Shown here piece after piece: positions 62,313-64,000 of a stretch of DNA of 64,000 nt. The DNA comes from Ideonella sp. MAG2 (lineage in GTDB: Bacteria; Pseudomonadota; Gammaproteobacteria; Burkholderiales; Burkholderiaceae_C): positions 216,624 through 280,623 of the forward strand of contig PTEU01000002.1 of assembly GCA_004359425.1 (NCBI GenBank), read 5' to 3'. The position numbers and the translations under genes are program-made. The notes beneath the pieces are model-generated. The model was given only the letters and a program-made list of their open reading frames with translations, was not told the DNA's origin and searched no databases. Every line of letters begins with the position of its first letter. Position 1 is the stretch's first letter.

Positions 62313-63203
62313 TCAAGCCAATTCTTGCAGCATGCGCTCCACACCCTGCTGCCAAGCTGGTAGGCGCAAGCCAAACGCCTGTTGCAGCTTGGCCGTGCTG
62401 AGCCGGCTGTTCAGGGGGCGGGCCGCTGGCGTGGGATAAGCCGTAGTGGGAATGGCTTGAATCGCCTCTGGCGCAACTTTGATGGGGCGGCCATTCGCGC
62501 GCGCCCATTCAATGACATGCCGGGCATAGGCATGCCAACTCGTCTCGCCCCCTGCCACCAGGTGATAGAGCCCCGCCAGCTCGGGCCTGTGGGCCAAGGT
62601 TCGCACAGCATGCACCGTAACATCCGCCAGCAGCTCGGCCCCGGTGGGCGCACCGATCTGGTCGTCAATCACGTTCAGCGTGTCGCGCTCGGCCGCCAAG
62701 CGCAGCATGGTTTTGGCAAAGTTGCCGCCCCGCGCCGCGTACACCCAGCTCGTGCGGAAAATCAAATGACGGCAAGCACTGGCCTGCACCAGCCGCTCAC
62801 CCTCCAACTTGGTGCTGCCATACACGCTGAGTGGGCCGGTGGGCGCTTGCTCATCCCGGGCGTGAGTGCCTGACCCGTCGAACACATAGTCGGTGCTGTA
62901 GTGAACCAAGGTCGCTCCCAGTGCCGCCGCCTCTCTGGCCAACACACCCGGGGCGGTGGCGTTGATGGCGCGGGCCAGGTCGGGCTCGCTCTCGGCTTTG
63001 TCCACGGCGGTATGGGCGGCTGCATTGACGATCAACTGGGGCTGCACCGTGCGAACGGTCTGGGCCAAGGCCTCGGGTTGCGCAAAGTTGCCATGCAACT
63101 CGGTGCTGTCGTGGTCCAACGCCACCAATTCGCCCAAGGGGGCCAGCGCACGTTGCAACTCCCAGCCCACTTGGCCGCCCTTGCCCAAAAGAAGAATTTT
63201 CAT
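62313..63203 (-). CDS. rfbD: dTDP-4-dehydrorhamnose reductase
   Basis: This 296-aa short-chain dehydrogenase makes dTDP-L-rhamnose, a sugar donor for O-antigen or exopolysaccharide. The NAD(P) motif is LLGKGGQVGWELQRAL and the active-site STDYVFDGSG is followed by YGSTKLEGE (Tyr-x3-Lys). Other rfb genes are absent from the window and probably lie to the right or elsewhere. A GAGGCC/GGCCTC hairpin at 62237-62256 follows the gene. Confidence 0.92.
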   Translation of the reverse strand: MKILLLGKGGQVGWELQRALAPLGELVALDHDSTELHGNFAQPEALAQTVRTVQPQLIVNAAAHTAVDKAESEPDLARAINATAPGVLAREAAALGATLVHYSTDYVFDGSGTHARDEQAPTGPLSVYGSTKLEGERLVQASACRHLIFRTSWVYAARGGNFAKTMLRLAAERDTLNVIDDQIGAPTGAELLADVTVHAVRTLAHRPELAGLYHLVAGGETSWHAYARHVIEWARANGRPIKVAPEAIQAIPTTAYPTPAARPLNSRLSTAKLQQAFGLRLPAWQQGVERMLQELA

Positions 63204-63327
63204 GGTGTGTCTCGTCTCGGCGTGTGCCGCTTGCGTAGAGTCTGCTTAGAAGCTTTGAGTGGCCGGGTGAGCCCTGAATGCCCTTCGGGCCTGGTTAAGC
63301 CCTTCCGCAGGACGAACGGTTCACACC

Positions 63328-64000
63328 CTAGCGCAGCCAGAACTGCCCGGCGCAGCCGTAGTCCGTGGCGGCAAAGGGGTAACTCAGGCCGGTCAAGTCA
63401 CCGTCCACCGTGCGGCGTGTCCAGTTGGCTGAGCAGGACAAGCCCACCGAGCGCAGCGGCTGGTAGCTCAGGGTCAAGCCCAGGGTGTCGGTGGTGTCGC
63501 GGCCCTGGCGGGTTTGGCGAACCGTACTGCTGAAGACGTTGTCCAAGGTGCGCTGGGCTCGCATGCCTTGCGCGTCGAGTTGCACCTTGGCACTCAGCCG
63601 CCAAGTGGCCCCCACGCTGGCCGAGGTACGCAGCACGGTGTCGGCGCTGCTGATGTCAGTCTCGGTGCTGCCCGCGTAGCTGTCGCGAGCCAAACGGGTA
63701 TTGAATTGCAATTTGCCGGTGGGCTGCCAGCGCCACGCCACCGAGCCTAGCCACTTATTGCTGTCCCGCACAGACGCAAGGGTATGGGTCTCACGCGACA
63801 GCACGGCCGAGGCCTGCAGATTGCTGGCCCCGCTGGCCTGCCAGCCCACCACGCCTTGCAGCTCTTCGCGCCGGAAGTCGTCGTCCGCCAAGCCCTCGCG
63901 GGTATAGGCCCCATCCACGCCACGCACTGCCCCCCGCACATAAAAGTCCGGGCTGGGTTGGTAGCGCAGGCCTGCTTCGGCGGTCAACCAGCGCTGGTCA
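63328..64000 (-). CDS. Outer-membrane beta-barrel protein, EpsL-like (partial, runs off the window)
   Basis: About 224 codons of barrel strands continue through the window edge: WxTAEAGLRYQPSPDFYVRGAVRG, DDDFRREELQGVVGWQ, WRWQPTGKLQFNTRLARD and the terminal GCAGQFWLR. The pattern resembles EpsL, the outer-membrane protein of exosortase-B-associated exopolysaccharide clusters. Together with rfbD it suggests the edge of a polysaccharide locus. The apparent start at 63987 is a TTG inside the gene, not the true beginning. Confidence 0.6.
   Translation of the reverse strand, partial: DQRWLTAEAGLRYQPSPDFYVRGAVRGVDGAYTREGLADDDFRREELQGVVGWQASGASNLQASAVLSRETHTLASVRDSNKWLGSVAWRWQPTGKLQFNTRLARDSYAGSTETDISSADTVLRTSASVGATWRLSAKVQLDAQGMRAQRTLDNVFSSTVRQTRQGRDTTDTLGLTLSYQPLRSVGLSCSANWTRRTVDGDLTGLSYPFAATDYGCAGQFWLR

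Overview
The window comes from a high-GC betaproteobacterium of the order Burkholderiales, most likely Comamonadaceae or a close relative. Three things point there: the lnt-glyQ-glyS-gmhB-plsC and dksA-hslV-hslU neighbourhoods, a cphA'/cphA cyanophycin locus with its DUF1854 and ABC partners, and an EpsL-like barrel protein. No rRNA, tRNA or CRISPR array was seen.

Layout. 1-1276: a palindrome, then an in-frame chimera of beta-carbonic anhydrase and a YgjP-type metallopeptidase, and the tail of a lost gene. 1641-12439 (-): an orphan type VI secretion (T6SS) effector island, vgrG, DUF6484-like, helical-repeat protein, DUF2169 adaptor, inactive ketosynthase-like protein, RHS toxin with HNH tip, and Imm33-like immunity gene. 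12634-19225 (-): envelope and translation genes plsC, gmhB, glyS, glyQ, lnt and a 5'-truncated corC. 19226-24152 (+): the tail of a cobW-type GTPase, dksA, a STAS protein, hslV and hslU. 24159-32746: two paralogous diguanylate cyclases around coaX and the fused mutase icmF, then a TonB receptor without its 5' part. 32801-37898: TPR protein, MocR regulator with DUF2917 partner, a small basic protein and an FAD protein. 38012-40575: three copies of a structured ~235-bp repeat alternating with a nucleotidyltransferase gene and a toxin-antitoxin pair. 40621-47332: barrel protein, patatin, MltB transglycosylase, FliA-like sigma factor, MscS channel and BktB thiolase. 47410-55227: cyanophycin locus. 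55310-62077: two TonB receptors around an HTH/citrate-synthase-like protein and a helical protein. 62313-64000: rfbD and an EpsL-like barrel, probably the edge of a polysaccharide cluster.

How it fits together. The T6SS island would deliver a DNase-like toxin while the last gene protects the producer. The cyanophycin locus stores nitrogen as an Asp/Arg polymer. icmF, and perhaps the neighbour beyond the left edge, carry LiuR-like palindromes that suggest control with branched-chain acyl-CoA breakdown. Gene truncations or fusions at about 706, 1277, 19225 and 31103-31150 show that this chromosome, or its assembly, has been rearranged. The most original feature is the repeat-gene-repeat-TA-repeat array at 38-40.6 kb, whose element ends differ in sequence between copies but stay complementary within each copy.
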